This document shows, piece by piece, positions 19,562-27,714 of a stretch of 62,808 nucleotides of DNA (positions are counted from its first letter, which is position 1; the number at the start of each line of letters is the position of its first letter). This stretch comes from Parvibaculum sp036499025. GTDB lineage: Bacteria > Pseudomonadota > Alphaproteobacteria > Parvibaculales > Parvibaculaceae. The position numbers and the translations under genes are program-made. The notes under the pieces are model-generated. The model saw nothing but the letters and a program-made list of their open reading frames with translations, was not told the origin of the DNA and made no database searches. The DNA lies in assembly GCA_036499025.1 (NCBI GenBank), contig DASYEM010000022.1, positions 1 through 62,808 on the forward strand. Direction: 5' to 3'.

Positions 19562-20319
19562 TGTTGCCAGTCGGCGTCTCCCATAAGGCTTTCGCCGAGA
19601 TCGACAGCACCAATGAGGAGGCGCGCCGTCTTGGCGAAGCGGGCGAACCGGGCCCTGTCTGGATCACGGCTGAAGTGCAGACGGCGGGCCGTGGCCGCCG
19701 TGGCCGCGCCTGGGTCTCTCCTTCCGGCAATTTCATGGGCACGCTTTTCCTGCGCCCGCAATGCAGCGTCCAGAAAGCTGCTGAACTCAGTTTCGTCGCT
19801 GCCGTCGCGGTACACGATGCTGTTGCGGTTCTATTGCCACCGGACATACGCCAAGGCCTCAAACTCAAATGGCCGAACGATCTTCTCCACGACGGGCGCA
19901 AATGCGCGGGCATTCTGCTGGAGTCTTCTGGCATCGCGGGCGCGGAACTGGCTTGGCTGGCCATCGGCGTCGGCATTAATCTTGCCGCCCACCCTGACAA
20001 TGTAGAGTTTCCCGCCACCTCAATAGCAGCTCTGGGGCAGGATGAGGTCACACCTGCTTATGCATTAGACTGGCTCGCGACAACATTTCATCTGCGCGTA
20101 GCTCAATGGCGTGAGCTGGGTTTTGCCGATACTCGGGAGGCATGGCTCGCCCGCGCTGCGGGCCTCGGCGGCCCGATCACCGTGCGCCTTGCGGACGAAA
20201 CCTTTGAGGGCATCTTCGAAGGCCTCGCCCCCGACGGTGCGCTCGACGTGCGTCTCCCGTCAGGCACAGTCAGACACATATCGGCTGGGGATGTGTTCTT
20301 TCGCGCTCCGGCGGCTTAG
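19561..20319 (+). CDS. birA: Biotin-[acetyl-CoA-carboxylase] ligase
   Basis: Attaches biotin to the carboxyl carrier protein of acetyl-CoA carboxylase through biotinyl-AMP. It is 252 residues with catalytic-core motifs STNEEARR, TAGRGRRGRAW and LKWPNDLLHDGRKCAGIL, and a small C-terminal SH3-like domain. There is no N-terminal helix-turn-helix, so it is a monofunctional enzyme, not an E. coli-type biotin repressor. Linkage to nuoN (TGATG) is usual in Hyphomicrobiales. Confidence 0.93.
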   Translation: MLPVGVSHKAFAEIDSTNEEARRLGEAGEPGPVWITAEVQTAGRGRRGRAWVSPSGNFMGTLFLRPQCSVQKAAELSFVAAVAVHDAVAVLLPPDIRQGLKLKWPNDLLHDGRKCAGILLESSGIAGAELAWLAIGVGINLAAHPDNVEFPATSIAALGQDEVTPAYALDWLATTFHLRVAQWRELGFADTREAWLARAAGLGGPITVRLADETFEGIFEGLAPDGALDVRLPSGTVRHISAGDVFFRAPAA

Positions 20320-20328
20320 TCTGTATGG

Positions 20329-22014
20329 ATGACATTGGCCACTTCTCCGAATAACACCGACGAACTCGTCTTCTTGCCGCTCGGCGGCGCCGGCGAAATC
20401 GGCATGAACCTCAATCTCTACGGCTACGGCCCGGCGAAATCGCGCGAGTGGATCATGGTCGATCTCGGCGTGACCTTCGGCGACGATCGTACGCCCGGCG
20501 TCGATCTCATCATGCCCGACACCGCCTATATTGAGGATCACGTTGATAATCTTCTCGGTCTTGTGCTGACCCACGCGCATGAAGATCACATCGGCGCCGT
20601 CGCCCATCTCTGGCCGCGCCTGCGTTGCCCCGTCTACGCAACGCCCTTCACCGCGACGCTCGTTCGCGCCAAGCTGATGGAAGCGGGCATCGAGAACCAG
20701 GTGCCGCTCAACATCGTCCCGCTCGGCAGCCGCTTTTCGCTCGGCCCCTTCGACATCGAGCTCGTTACGCTGACCCATTCGATCCCCGAGCCGAATGCAT
20801 TGGCAATCCGCACGCCGCTCGGCCTCGTCATGCATACAGGCGACTGGAAGATCGATCTTGAGCCGATGCTCGGCGACGACATGGACATCACGCGTCTCAC
20901 GGAAATCGGCAATGAGGGCGTCCGCGCCATCGTTTGCGATTCCACCAATGTCTTTTCGCCGGGGTCGTCGGGCTCCGAAGCCGATGTCGCCAAGGCATTG
21001 ATCGAGGTCGTGCGCGAATGCACAGGCCGTGTCGCGGTCACGACCTTTGCCTCCAACGTTGCCCGCATAGAAAGCATCGCCAAAGCCGCCGCTGTCTGCG
21101 ACCGTCATGTGATCCTCGTCGGCCGCGCCATGTTCCGCCTCGTCGCCGCAGCGCGCGATGCTGGATATCTCAAGGACCTGCCGCCGTTTCTGACTGAGCA
21201 CGATGTCGGCTATCTGCCGCACGACAAGGTGCTGCTGATCTGCACCGGAAGTCAGGGCGAGCCCCGCGCCGCGCTTGCCCGCATCGTCGATGACAGCCAC
21301 CCGAACGTGACCCTTTCGCCGGGTGACACGGTGGTCTTTTCCTCCCGCATCATTCCGGGCAATGAGAGCTCGATCTTCGAACTTCAGAACACGCTGGCCG
21401 AACGCGGCATCCGCATCATCACCGAGCGCGACCACTTCGTTCACGTCTCGGGCCACCCCTGCCGCGATGAGCTTGCCCGCATGTATCAATGGATCAGGCC
21501 TGAAGTCTCGATCCCGGTTCATGGCGAAGCCCGCCATCTTGCCGAACATGCGCGCCTCGCCCGCGAGCTTCAGGTGCCCGAAGCCGTCGTCATCCGCAAT
21601 GGCCTGATGATGCGCATCGCGCCGGGCCCTGCCGAAATCATCGGCGAGGTTCCTTCGGGCCGGATCTATCTGGACGGCGAAGTCCTGACCGTGGCCGACG
21701 AAGGTGCCGTGCAGGAGCGCCGCAAGCTCGCCTTCGCCGGCTCTGTCTTCGTCAGTCTCGTCCTTGATGGGCAGGGGCAGGTGAGGGGGGAGCCGCAGGT
21801 CCGTCTCCACGGCTTGCCGGAGGAAGACAGCACCGGCGTTTCTTTCGAAGAGCGCGCGCTTGACGCCGTGGATGAGGCGCTCAATCGCCTTCCAGCCAAA
21901 AAGCGCGGCGACGACGATGTTATCGCCGAACTGGTCCGCCGTTCGGTCCGCGGCTCGATCCGCCGCGAATGGGGCAAGAAGGCGCAGGTCTCGGTTGTGC
22001 TGACCCGTATCTAG
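20329..22014 (+). CDS. rnj: Ribonuclease J
   Basis: Metallo-beta-lactamase/beta-CASP ribonuclease of 561 residues with 5'-to-3' exo- and endonuclease activity in rRNA and mRNA processing. Zinc-binding HAHEDH lies at residues 82-87, the beta-lactamase fold continues through MHTGDWK, and beta-CASP motifs include CTGSQGEPRAAL, SSRIIPGNE and HVSGHPCRDEL. The C-terminal domain ends QVSVVLTRI. ATG 20329 lies nine bases after birA with only a weak Shine-Dalgarno match, suggesting readthrough from the nuo-birA operon. Confidence 0.95.
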   Translation: MTLATSPNNTDELVFLPLGGAGEIGMNLNLYGYGPAKSREWIMVDLGVTFGDDRTPGVDLIMPDTAYIEDHVDNLLGLVLTHAHEDHIGAVAHLWPRLRCPVYATPFTATLVRAKLMEAGIENQVPLNIVPLGSRFSLGPFDIELVTLTHSIPEPNALAIRTPLGLVMHTGDWKIDLEPMLGDDMDITRLTEIGNEGVRAIVCDSTNVFSPGSSGSEADVAKALIEVVRECTGRVAVTTFASNVARIESIAKAAAVCDRHVILVGRAMFRLVAAARDAGYLKDLPPFLTEHDVGYLPHDKVLLICTGSQGEPRAALARIVDDSHPNVTLSPGDTVVFSSRIIPGNESSIFELQNTLAERGIRIITERDHFVHVSGHPCRDELARMYQWIRPEVSIPVHGEARHLAEHARLARELQVPEAVVIRNGLMMRIAPGPAEIIGEVPSGRIYLDGEVLTVADEGAVQERRKLAFAGSVFVSLVLDGQGQVRGEPQVRLHGLPEEDSTGVSFEERALDAVDEALNRLPAKKRGDDDVIAELVRRSVRGSIRREWGKKAQVSVVLTRI

Positions 22015-22073
22015 CGCGGCCGCTCGCTGCTAATCTCCGCGTCGAAGAACAAGAGGCAGGACGAGGTGCCCCG

Positions 22074-22373
22074 ATGACTTGGACAGCTGGCATAGCCATT
22101 TACATGGTGACGTGGTGGATCGTGCTTTTTGCGGTCCTACCCTTTGGCGTTGTTTCCCAGCATGAAGAAGGTTCGCTGCCGGGCGGCACGGATCCGGGCG
22201 CACCGGTTCGGCCGCTTCTCATCCGCAAGGCGTTGGCGACCACGGTGATCGCGGCCATCATCTGGTCGGGAATCGCCTATGTGATTGTCGATAAGCCCAT
22301 CGGTTTCGACCAAATCCCCTTCATGCCGAAATTCAACGACTGGTCCGGCACGCCGACCACGCCTCAACACTGA
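22074..22373 (+). CDS. DUF1467 family membrane protein
   Basis: A 99-residue inner-membrane protein with two hydrophobic segments (YMVTWWIVLFAVLPFGV and ATTVIAAIIWSGIAYVIV) joined by an acidic, glycine-rich loop containing GGTDPGAPVRP. The pattern matches DUF1467, a family of unknown function that alphaproteobacteria usually keep between rnj and proS; here an insert separates it from proS. The start is ATG 22074, 59 bases after rnj. Confidence 0.85.
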   Translation: MTWTAGIAIYMVTWWIVLFAVLPFGVVSQHEEGSLPGGTDPGAPVRPLLIRKALATTVIAAIIWSGIAYVIVDKPIGFDQIPFMPKFNDWSGTPTTPQH

Positions 22374-22390
22374 CCTGCGCGGAAATGGGT

Positions 22391-22425
22391 AAAAAAAAGC
22401 AAGGTCCACTTTCGTGGCCTTGCTT
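22391..22425 (-). terminator. Intrinsic terminator of the small RNA
   Basis: Read on the reverse strand, AAGCAAGG-CCAC, a GAAA tetraloop and GTGG-A-CCTTGCTT form a 12-bp stem with a single bulged base, followed by about eight T. The GAAA loop and T tract occur only in this orientation. It also separates the RNA from the convergent DUF1467 gene. Confidence 0.9.
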
Positions 22426-22526
22426 CGGTAGTGTTCCCTCTTTTGCCGCGCCCTCAAGGGTTGTCCCTTGAAGTCAGCGTTCCCTCCCTAAACTTGGGCC
22501 GCGCTTTTCGCGCTATCCCCTTTTGT
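22391..22526 (-). ncRNA. Probable trans-encoded small RNA
   Basis: A reverse-strand transcript of about 136 bases bounded by a good promoter and a strong terminator, with no plausible ORF. From 5' it has a GCGC-GAAAA-GCGC hairpin flanked by GGGG/CCC pairing (about 22496-22520), a 9-bp hairpin (22452-22473, loop ACAA) and the terminator hairpin. The second hairpin has a G-U pair that would be a C-A mismatch if read forward, which supports the reverse strand. The octamer GAGGGAAC occurs twice in apparently single-stranded stretches (22479-22486 and 22433-22440), on either side of that hairpin. Rhizobia are reported, as I recall, to carry an alpha-r9 (SmrC9) small RNA near proS; family membership here is unverified. 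Confidence 0.7.
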
Positions 22527-22533
22527 GAGCAGG

Positions 22534-22562
22534 AATATAGCCAGCCTGCGACACCCTGTCAC
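22534..22562 (-). promoter_or_regulatory. Promoter of the small RNA
   Basis: On the reverse strand GTGACA (22562-22557) and TATATT (22539-22534) are exactly 17 bases apart, a close match to sigma-70. The predicted start is an A near 22526. It lies downstream of azgA in the same direction and outside any gene. Confidence 0.7.
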
Positions 22563-22631
22563 GCAATTTTATCCTATTGACTCGACGTTTTGCGCAACTT
22601 CTGGAATCGGAAAGCGGCATTCCTTTGCGCT

Positions 22632-23963
22632 TCATTCCAGGATCAGTTTCAAGGCAAAGGCGACGGCGATGAGGAGCACTGCGCCGGTCGCTTCGCGCGG
22701 TCGCCCGGCGAGAATTTTGATGCCCGCATAAGCCAAAAATCCAAGTCCAATTCCGCTCGCGATGGAGAACGTCAGCGGGATCGCGAGCGCGGTCACAACA
22801 GCGGGCACGGCTTCCGTGAGGTCATCCCATTCGACTTCCGCAAGACCGCGAGCCATCAGGCATGCAATGAAGAGCAAAGCAGGCGCCGTCGCATAGATCG
22901 GCACCGCATGCGCGAGCGGCGCAAGAAATAAGCTGACAAGAAACAGCAGCGCGACGACGACAGCGGTAAGCCCCGTGCGTCCGCCTGCATCGACACCGGC
23001 AGCGCTTTCGATATAGCTCGTCGTTGTCGATGTGCCGAGCGTCGCACCGATGATGCAGGCGACACTGTCGGCGACCATCGCCTTGCGCAAACGCGGCAGC
23101 TTGCCGTCGGCATCCAGCATATTCGCCCGCGCCGCGACGCTGACGAGCGTACCCGCGGTATCGAGCAGATCGACCAGGAGGAACACGAAGACGATGGTGA
23201 CGAAGCCCGCTCGCACGGCGCTCGAAATATTCATTTGCAGGAAGGTCGGCGCAAGCGACGGCGGCGCGGCGGCGATGCCGGTAAACGGTTGCAACCCAAG
23301 CAGCACCGCAAGCGCCGTGATGCCCAGCACCGACAGGATGATCGCCCCCGGCACCTTCCGTGCGGCGAGCCCGGCCAGCACGATGAAGCCGCCCGCCGCG
23401 AAGAGGGCAGGCATCGACAGTTTGCCCAGTGTCACCAGGGTCGCCGGGTCGGCGACGACAATGCCCGCATTCTTCAGTCCGATCAGCGCGAGGAAGAATC
23501 CGATGCCTGCCGCGATGGCGTTTTTCAGCGAACGTGGAATGGAGTTGATGAGCCATTCCCGCAGCGGCGACAGCGATAGCCCGAGAAAGAGAAGGCCCGA
23601 AAGGAAAACGCAGCCAAGCGCCGTGCGCCAGTCGCCGCCGAATTGCGGCACGGCGACGAAAGCGAAATAGGCGTTAAGCCCCATGCCCGGGGCAAGCGCC
23701 ACGGGATAGTTGGCGTAAAGTCCCATGATCGCCGTGCTGATTGCTGCGGCAAGACAGGTTGCGACGAAGACCGCGCCGAAATCCATGCCCGTCCCGGCAA
23801 GGATCGCCGGATTGACGAAGATGATATAGGCCATGGTGAGATAGGTGGTGACGCCCGCCAACATCTCGGTCCGAATGCCGGTCCTGTTCTCGGTCAGATG
23901 GAAAAAGCGGTCGAGCGGGCCTTTCGCGAGCGGCTCGGTTTTCGGCTGAACTTCTGTCATCAT
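22632..23963 (-). CDS. AzgA-type purine permease (adenine/guanine/hypoxanthine)
   Basis: Inner-membrane nucleobase permease of about 443 residues with 12-14 hydrophobic segments. AzgA/NCS2-type signatures are visible: an N-terminal FFHLTENRTGIRTEMLAGVTT leading to TMAYIIFVNP, GMGLNAYFAF, AGIGFFLALIGLKNAGIV, and LVDLLDTAGTL followed by GTSTTTSYIESAAGV. This pattern points to proton-coupled uptake of purine bases. Start ATG 23963 or 23960 follows a GGGGGG run. It is divergent from the secreted 151-residue gene (96-base gap) and not part of the usual rnj-proS neighbourhood. Confidence 0.9.
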   Translation of the reverse strand: MMTEVQPKTEPLAKGPLDRFFHLTENRTGIRTEMLAGVTTYLTMAYIIFVNPAILAGTGMDFGAVFVATCLAAAISTAIMGLYANYPVALAPGMGLNAYFAFVAVPQFGGDWRTALGCVFLSGLLFLGLSLSPLREWLINSIPRSLKNAIAAGIGFFLALIGLKNAGIVVADPATLVTLGKLSMPALFAAGGFIVLAGLAARKVPGAIILSVLGITALAVLLGLQPFTGIAAAPPSLAPTFLQMNISSAVRAGFVTIVFVFLLVDLLDTAGTLVSVAARANMLDADGKLPRLRKAMVADSVACIIGATLGTSTTTSYIESAAGVDAGGRTGLTAVVVALLFLVSLFLAPLAHAVPIYATAPALLFIACLMARGLAEVEWDDLTEAVPAVVTALAIPLTFSIASGIGLGFLAYAGIKILAGRPREATGAVLLIAVAFALKLILE

Positions 23964-24059
23964 CCCCCCAAAGGATTTCGCGACTCTCGGCCGCCATTCT
24001 GTCCAAGGCGTACAACTCGCGAAAGATTTCTTTAAAGCCGCAAGGCACAGGATCGCCCC

Positions 24060-24515
24060 ATGAAGTACGCGAGCGGATGGACCGGACTTCTTGTCGGACT
24101 GGCTTTTCTGGCCACCGCCGCACATGGACATGCCGCCCAGGAACTCGCGGGCGGCGAGGACAAGCCATTCCGCGTCGTCAAAATCAGCCCCGAAGCCTGC
24201 TCCCAGATTGCCACCTACGCGTCGAATGGCGAAGCGGACTACAAGCCCGGCGTTGCCGCCGATGGCACCCCGGTCGCGCCCGCCGATCTTGACGGCGGCG
24301 CCGGCCTCGCGCCGCGCACGCTTTATAGCTTCCCCATCGAGATCGAGCCTACGGGCGCCAATCCTCAATTCAGCCCCAACACCTCCCTCGTGGTAGCGGA
24401 TGTTACAATCGATCCCAAGACTGGCCGCATGGCGATTGACGGGCAAGATGTGACCGGAGCCGATCGTGCGCTGGCCGAGGCCTGCTCGCATCAGGACGAT
24501 CATCCCGCCAATTGA
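24060..24515 (+). CDS. Secreted protein of unknown function (151 aa)
   Basis: I do not recognise the family. The N-terminus MKYASGWTGLLVGLAFLATAAHGHA is a clear signal peptide, probably cleaved after AHGHA. The mature part is about 125 residues, acidic, with two cysteines (ACSQI and EACSHQ) and beta-rich stretches such as TSLVVADVTIDPKTGRM. It may be periplasmic. It is followed 66 bases later by the secreted 555-residue gene and could be cotranscribed with it. Confidence 0.7.
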   Translation: MKYASGWTGLLVGLAFLATAAHGHAAQELAGGEDKPFRVVKISPEACSQIATYASNGEADYKPGVAADGTPVAPADLDGGAGLAPRTLYSFPIEIEPTGANPQFSPNTSLVVADVTIDPKTGRMAIDGQDVTGADRALAEACSHQDDHPAN

Positions 24516-24581
24516 GCCTTTCTTGACAAGCGCATGCCGGGCCCCGAGGCTTCAGGCTCGGGCTTTGGGGGTAAAGTAAAT

Positions 24582-26249
24582 ATGCGTTGGTTTCAGGCGA
24601 GCAGAATGCTTGCCATCCTGTGCATCGCGGTTGTCTGCGCCTACGCGGCCGCACCTGCTTCTGCGGCGACGTCGTCATGGCGCATCACCAAGGATCATTG
24701 GGGCGTCTCTGACGAGCAGGGCTTTCAGGAATTCGTCGCCCACATCGGCGCGGAAGATTGCTGGTCCATCGACGCCTGCATGAAAAGCCCGGCGAACCCC
24801 TATCGCCACACCGATCCCAAGGTGAAATTTCTGATCGACTGCGCCGACGTGCCCTATTTCCTGCGCGCCTACTACGCCTGGAAAAACGGTCTGCCATTCG
24901 CGTGGCAAAGCGCGATGCAATCCTCCGACGGCCCGCGTGGCGACATCCGCTATTCGTCCGGCGGCAATCGCGTCGTCGGCAGAAGTTATGTCCCGGCCAC
25001 CGCCTCGGGCATCACGGCCATTCCGCTTCTCTTCGATATCGTCAACACCGTTTCGACCGCCATGTACCGGCGCAACGCGATGTCGGACAGCAGCACCTAT
25101 TTCACCGACACCTATTCGCCGCGCCTCGACCGCAATGGCATCCGTCCCGGCACCATCGCCTATGATGTCAACGGCCATGTCGCCATCGTCTGGCGTGTCG
25201 AGCCGGGTGGACGCATCCTCATCTTTTCGTCGCATCCAGATCACACGCTGGACCGCTCTTTCGTTGGCCGCGAGTTCCTGCGCACCGGACCTGAACTCGG
25301 TTCGATCTTTCAGAATTGGCGTCCCATCTCTCTCGTCGGCGCGCACCGCACTGCAAGCGGCGTCCTGATTGGTGGCCGCGTCGTCGGCACACCGAATGAA
25401 AGCATCCCGGATTTTTCGCTCGAGCAATATGTTGGTAACCCGCCGGTCAACCCGACGCTCTGGGGCGTGGCGAAGTTCGTCAAGGACAACGAGGAGATGG
25501 ATTTCTATACCTACCTCCGTTCCAGCGTCTCCATGGGCGAACTCGAATACCATCCGGTCGATGAGGTCCGCGCGATGATGCAAACGCTTTGCAGCGACAT
25601 TCACACCCGCAAGCAGGCGATAGAGATTTCTCGCGATGAAGGCCGCACCCATCTGATGTCGCCGCCCCGCAAACTGCCGCGCAACATCTACGGCACCGAC
25701 GGCGTCTGGGAGCTTTACTCGACGCCCTCCCGCGACGCGCGCCTCAAAACCGCATTCAAGGAAATGCACGACCAGATCAGGGAATTCGTCCGCATGAAGG
25801 CGACGGATGCACCGCGTCTCAACTACAAGGGCACGGACATCGCTGGCGATATGCTGAAAGCCTATAACGAGGAAAGCGTTGCCTGCGTCACCGACTACAC
25901 AACGTCGAATGGCCGCCACATCGCCATGTCCATCGACGACGTCTCCCACCGCCTCTTCAAGCTCTCCTTCGATCCTTATCAGTGCGTCGAGCGGCGCTGG
26001 GGCGCGACCGATCCGGCGGAGCTCGCTTCTTGCCCGGACGGGCCGGAGAAAACCCGCTGGTATGAAGCCGAGCAGCCGCTCCGCAACCAGATAGACCGGA
26101 CTTACGATGTCGAGATGGATTACACGGTCGATCAGCTTGAGCGTGGCCCTTATGGGCCGGAATCCGGTCGCGGCGTTGAAACTGCGCCCGAGGTCGATGT
26201 GAAGACCTATCTGGAGGGTCTTACGACCGGCAAATCAGCGCTGAATTGA
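24582..26249 (+). CDS. Secreted protein with papain-like (NlpC/P60-type) features
   Basis: A 555-residue protein; the family is not recognised with certainty. Residues 1-28 are a signal peptide (ending APASA). Cys87 lies in LIDCADVPYFLRAYYAW and His199 in PGTIAYDVNGHVAIVWRV; this order of Asp-Cys at a helix start followed by Gly-His-Val in a strand is what NlpC/P60, CHAP and other papain-like amidases show, though the 112-residue spacing is long. The rest, with many Arg/Asp and Tyr residues and several later cysteines, has no signature I know. I chose ATG 24582 because it starts the signal peptide; an in-frame ATG at 24534 would put 16 residues before it. Peptidoglycan hydrolysis is a hypothesis only. 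Confidence 0.7.
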   Translation: MRWFQASRMLAILCIAVVCAYAAAPASAATSSWRITKDHWGVSDEQGFQEFVAHIGAEDCWSIDACMKSPANPYRHTDPKVKFLIDCADVPYFLRAYYAWKNGLPFAWQSAMQSSDGPRGDIRYSSGGNRVVGRSYVPATASGITAIPLLFDIVNTVSTAMYRRNAMSDSSTYFTDTYSPRLDRNGIRPGTIAYDVNGHVAIVWRVEPGGRILIFSSHPDHTLDRSFVGREFLRTGPELGSIFQNWRPISLVGAHRTASGVLIGGRVVGTPNESIPDFSLEQYVGNPPVNPTLWGVAKFVKDNEEMDFYTYLRSSVSMGELEYHPVDEVRAMMQTLCSDIHTRKQAIEISRDEGRTHLMSPPRKLPRNIYGTDGVWELYSTPSRDARLKTAFKEMHDQIREFVRMKATDAPRLNYKGTDIAGDMLKAYNEESVACVTDYTTSNGRHIAMSIDDVSHRLFKLSFDPYQCVERRWGATDPAELASCPDGPEKTRWYEAEQPLRNQIDRTYDVEMDYTVDQLERGPYGPESGRGVETAPEVDVKTYLEGLTTGKSALN

Positions 26250-26360
26250 CGCCGTAGGGCGCGCGGCGCCTCGTTGCCATTGCCGGCGGGACCCCCTAAA
26301 ACTTGAGCCCCGTATTTGCCCGGTGCCCGTTTTGGGCCTCCGAGTCGCTCAAGGTTGATG

Positions 26361-27680
26361 ATGCGCCTTTCGAAGTATTTCCTGCCCACCCTGAAAGAAA
26401 ACCCCGCCGAGGCGCAGATCGTCTCCCACCGGCTTATGCTCCGCGCGGGCATGATCCGGCAGGAGGCGGCAGGCATCTATGCCTGGCTGCCGCTGGGCTT
26501 TCAGGTCCTCCAGAACATCGAACAGATCGTCCGCGAGGAAATGAACCGGGCAGGGGCGTTGGAGCTTCTGATGCCGACGCTTCAGCTCGCCGACCTCTGG
26601 CGCGAGAGCGGCCGCTATGACGCCTACGGCCCCGAAATGTTGCGCATCAAGGATCGCCACGAGCGCGAGTTGCTCTACGGTCCGACCAATGAGGAAATGA
26701 TCACCGAGATCTTCCGCTCTTATGTGCGCTCCTATCGCAGCCTGCCGCTGAACCTCTATCACACGCAGTGGAAATTCCGCGACGAGCAGCGCCCTCGTTT
26801 CGGCGTCATGCGCGGCCGTGAATTTCTGATGAAGGATGCCTATTCCTTCGACATCGACGAGGAAAGCGCCCGCCGTTCATACAACCGCATGTTCATTGCC
26901 TACCTGCGAATCTTCGCGCGCATGGGCCTGAAGGCAATTCCAATGCGCGCCGAAACCGGCCCCATCGGTGGCGACTTGAGCCATGAATTCATTATCCTCG
27001 CCGAGACCGGCGAAAGTGGCGTCTTCATCAACAAGGATGTGCTGGACCTTCCCGCACCTGGCGAAGACGTCGATTATGACGCCGATCTCGCACCGCTGAT
27101 CGCCAAATGGACCGATCTCTATGCGGCGACTGAAGACGTGCATGACGCCGCGCGTTTCGAAAAAGAAGTCCCCGAAGACAAGCGCGTCAATACGCGCGGC
27201 ATCGAAGTCGGTCAGGTCTTCTACTTCGGCACCAAATATTCCGACGCCATGAAGGCCTTCGTCACCGGCCCCGACGGCGCGGACAAACCTATCCACGGCG
27301 GCTCCTATGGCGTCGGCGTCTCGCGCTTGGTCGGCGGCATCATCGAGGCGAGCCACGACGATAATGGCATCATCTGGCCGGAAGCGGTCGCGCCATTCAA
27401 GGTTGGGCTCATCAACCTGAAGTCCGGCGACGCGGAAACCGACGCGGCTTGCGAAGACCTCTACGCGAAGTTCGCCAAGGCTGGCGTCACGGTTCTCTAT
27501 GACGACACGGACGAACGCGCGGGCGCCAAATTCTCCAACATGGACCTGATCGGTCTGCCCTGGCAGCTCGTCGTCGGCCCACGCGGGCTGAAGACCGGCG
27601 TCGTTGAGCTGAAAAACCGGGCCAGCGGCGAACGCGTCGAACTTTCGCCAGAATCCGCCCTCAAAAAGCTCACCAGCTGA
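26361..27680 (+). CDS. proS: Proline-tRNA ligase
   Basis: Class II aminoacyl-tRNA synthetase that charges tRNA-Pro; 439 residues. This is the short alphaproteobacterial form: the roughly 180-residue editing insertion of the E. coli enzyme is absent. Motifs are YGPTNEEMITE, TQWKFRDEQRPRFGVMRGREFLMKDAYSF (motif 2) and GGSYGVGVSRL (motif 3), followed by the anticodon-binding domain. Of the two adjacent ATG codons at 26358 and 26361, the second is better spaced from AAGG. It leads a run with lolC and lolD. Confidence 0.95.
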   Translation: MRLSKYFLPTLKENPAEAQIVSHRLMLRAGMIRQEAAGIYAWLPLGFQVLQNIEQIVREEMNRAGALELLMPTLQLADLWRESGRYDAYGPEMLRIKDRHERELLYGPTNEEMITEIFRSYVRSYRSLPLNLYHTQWKFRDEQRPRFGVMRGREFLMKDAYSFDIDEESARRSYNRMFIAYLRIFARMGLKAIPMRAETGPIGGDLSHEFIILAETGESGVFINKDVLDLPAPGEDVDYDADLAPLIAKWTDLYAATEDVHDAARFEKEVPEDKRVNTRGIEVGQVFYFGTKYSDAMKAFVTGPDGADKPIHGGSYGVGVSRLVGGIIEASHDDNGIIWPEAVAPFKVGLINLKSGDAETDAACEDLYAKFAKAGVTVLYDDTDERAGAKFSNMDLIGLPWQLVVGPRGLKTGVVELKNRASGERVELSPESALKKLTS

Positions 27681-27714
27681 ACCATCAAGAAGCGGCGCGA
27701 CGAAGGATCGAAGA

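Noticed and set aside
22381..22580. A 6S RNA or SRP RNA identity for the small RNA
   Set aside because: The SRP core motif is absent and the ends do not pair to form the long closed stem with a central bubble expected of 6S RNA.
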